A DNA stretch of 64,000 bases from Gallionellaceae bacterium. GTDB taxonomy: Bacteria > Pseudomonadota > Gammaproteobacteria > Burkholderiales > Gallionellaceae. Numbering within the stretch: position 1 is the first letter of the stretch; every line of letters begins with the position of its first letter. Below are positions 62,590 to 64,000 of this stretch, in pieces. The DNA lies in assembly GCA_027448945.1 (NCBI GenBank), contig DAIDMQ010000016.1, positions 1 through 64,000 on the forward strand, written 5' to 3'. The position numbers and the translations under genes are program-made. The notes beneath the pieces are model-generated. The model was given only the letters and a program-made list of their open reading frames with translations, was not told where the DNA came from and did not search any database.

Positions 62590-64000
62590 ATGGGGCGTCC
62601 GGAGAAAGTCCGCTTAGGTGATTTGCTGGTGAATGCGAATCTGATCTCGCAACAGCAGTTGGATCAAGCCCTTATGCAGCAGCAGAGCAGTGGGCGGAGG
62701 TTGGGGCGCTTACTGGTTGAAAATGGATTTGTCAACGAGGAGCAGATATCAGAAACCCTGGCCAAGCTTTTCAATATTCCCTATATCAACCTAAAGCGCT
62801 TCAATTTGAATCCGGAGTTGCTCAAGCGTATCCCCGAGGAGCAGGCGCGTCGATATCGTGCCATCGTGTTGGATGCGGTTGAAGATAGGCTGCGTGTCGG
62901 TATGGCTGATCCAACTGATGCTGCGGGCTTTGAAGAAATCAAACGCATATTGAAGTGCGAAGTGGATTTGGTAGTAGTCACTGAAGGTCAGGTACTGGAA
63001 AGCATCGATCGCGGCTACAGGCACACCAACGAGATCGGTGGGCAAATGTATACGCGTGTGAATAGCGGACTGCAGGCTGGACATGTGGTTGCTTCGGGTG
63101 AGGCCGCTGCTCCAGAGGTTTCCGTCACCAAGCAGATACAGGCACTGTTTAATACCGCCATGCAAGTGCGCGCCTCGGACATCCATATCGAATTGACAAA
63201 AGAGGCGGTGGTCTGCCGACTTAGGATAGACGGTATGTTGCATGCGCATATCGATCTGGGTTACCCGCCGACGGAGGCAGTGGTGTTGCGGCTCAAGTTG
63301 ATGGCAGAGTTGGATATCGCTGAAAAATATCTGCCACAGTCAGGCAGTTTCAGGACGCACGTTGATGATCAGGGACTTTTGGTGAATCTGGTGTCCTGCC
63401 CGGTCAAGAAGGGCGAGTCGATCGTGATGCACCTAACTTACCAGAACCGGCAAAGAGCGACTCTGGATAGTCTGGGTATGCCCGAAAATATGCTGATCAG
63501 GCTGCGCGAAATCATAGAGTATGGAAAGGGAATGGTGTTGTTTGTTGCGCCGCCAGATGCGGGCATAACGACGACGATGTATGCGGTTCTCACCGAGGTC
63601 GACAAGGTCAGTAAAAAAATATTCAGCGTGGAAGATCTGGTCGAGCATCAAATTACAGGGGTGAATCAGATTCAGGTCGATAGAGATGCGGGATTTGACT
63701 ATTTGTCCGCATTGCAGGCCGCTGCGGTTCAGGATCCGGATGTGCTGATGTTGAGCAGTATCCACGACAAGCAAGTTGCACGCTTGACGATCAAGACGGC
63801 GATGGAACAGCGCGTGGTGCTTGCAAGCTTGAGTAGCAACGACGCGGCTACCGCCTTGTTTCATTTTTCCGAATTGGGTGTGCCGGCATTTATGGTCGCA
63901 TCCTCGGTGCAGGTTGTGATTGCGCAAAGACTGTTGAGGCGTATCTGTCCTCATTGCAGCGAACCCTACGTGGCGAATAGTCAAGAAAGTGCCTGGTTGA
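62590..64000 (+). CDS. GspE/PilB-family protein with N-terminal MshEN-like domain and degenerate ATPase motifs (runs off window end)
   Basis: MGRPEKVRLGDLLVNANLISQQQLDQALMQQQSSGRRLGRLLVENGFV...RASDIHIELTKEAVVCRLRIDG...RRICPHCSEPYV; translated by eye, open to the window end. Confidence 0.9.
   Translation, partial: MGRPEKVRLGDLLVNANLISQQQLDQALMQQQSSGRRLGRLLVENGFVNEEQISETLAKLFNIPYINLKRFNLNPELLKRIPEEQARRYRAIVLDAVEDRLRVGMADPTDAAGFEEIKRILKCEVDLVVVTEGQVLESIDRGYRHTNEIGGQMYTRVNSGLQAGHVVASGEAAAPEVSVTKQIQALFNTAMQVRASDIHIELTKEAVVCRLRIDGMLHAHIDLGYPPTEAVVLRLKLMAELDIAEKYLPQSGSFRTHVDDQGLLVNLVSCPVKKGESIVMHLTYQNRQRATLDSLGMPENMLIRLREIIEYGKGMVLFVAPPDAGITTTMYAVLTEVDKVSKKIFSVEDLVEHQITGVNQIQVDRDAGFDYLSALQAAAVQDPDVLMLSSIHDKQVARLTIKTAMEQRVVLASLSSNDAATALFHFSELGVPAFMVASSVQVVIAQRLLRRICPHCSEPYVANSQESAWL

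Overview
The window has two parts. Positions 1 to about 18.6 kb form a mosaic mobile/defence island. It contains an IS21-type transposase fragment, a possible oriT-like structured locus, and a five-gene type I restriction-modification operon with an Abi_2-family gene and a Cys-rich gene embedded. It also contains an XRE regulator, a lipoprotein and a membrane protein, a Lon-like AAA ATPase, and a MOB_P-type mobilization module (relaxase, MobC-like RHH protein, AlpA regulator, and a stand-alone relaxase-like paralog whose catalytic Tyr and acidic motif look lost). The island abuts tRNA-Arg(ACG)/tRNA-Ser(GCT), next to a frameshifted tyrosine-recombinase C-terminus. From about 18.9 to 64 kb the content is mostly ordinary betaproteobacterial core genome (Gallionellaceae-like is an inference only): acetate-type symporter, dapF/xerC/rlmI, mreBCD-mrdAB-rlpA, gatCAB, M48 peptidase, moeB, S41 protease/EnvC/gpmI, secB/grxC/gpsA/trmL. 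Items worth a second look in this part are a TonB receptor split by one in-frame TAG, a cyclase-hemerythrin fusion, an exported LigE-type ligase among mobile debris, an RquA-like methyltransferase, an SQR gene inside an ArsR-controlled RND operon, and a GspE/PilB-like protein whose Walker A, Walker B and His-box motifs are all degenerate. In the island, the strongest unusual observations are the inactive-looking mini-relaxase, an orphan 29-nt type I-E CRISPR-like repeat at the breakpoint of a truncated AAA-gene duplicate, and a 4 x 11-bp phased repeat next to nested inverted repeats carrying YATCCTG motifs. All family calls come from reading the sequence; no database searches were run.
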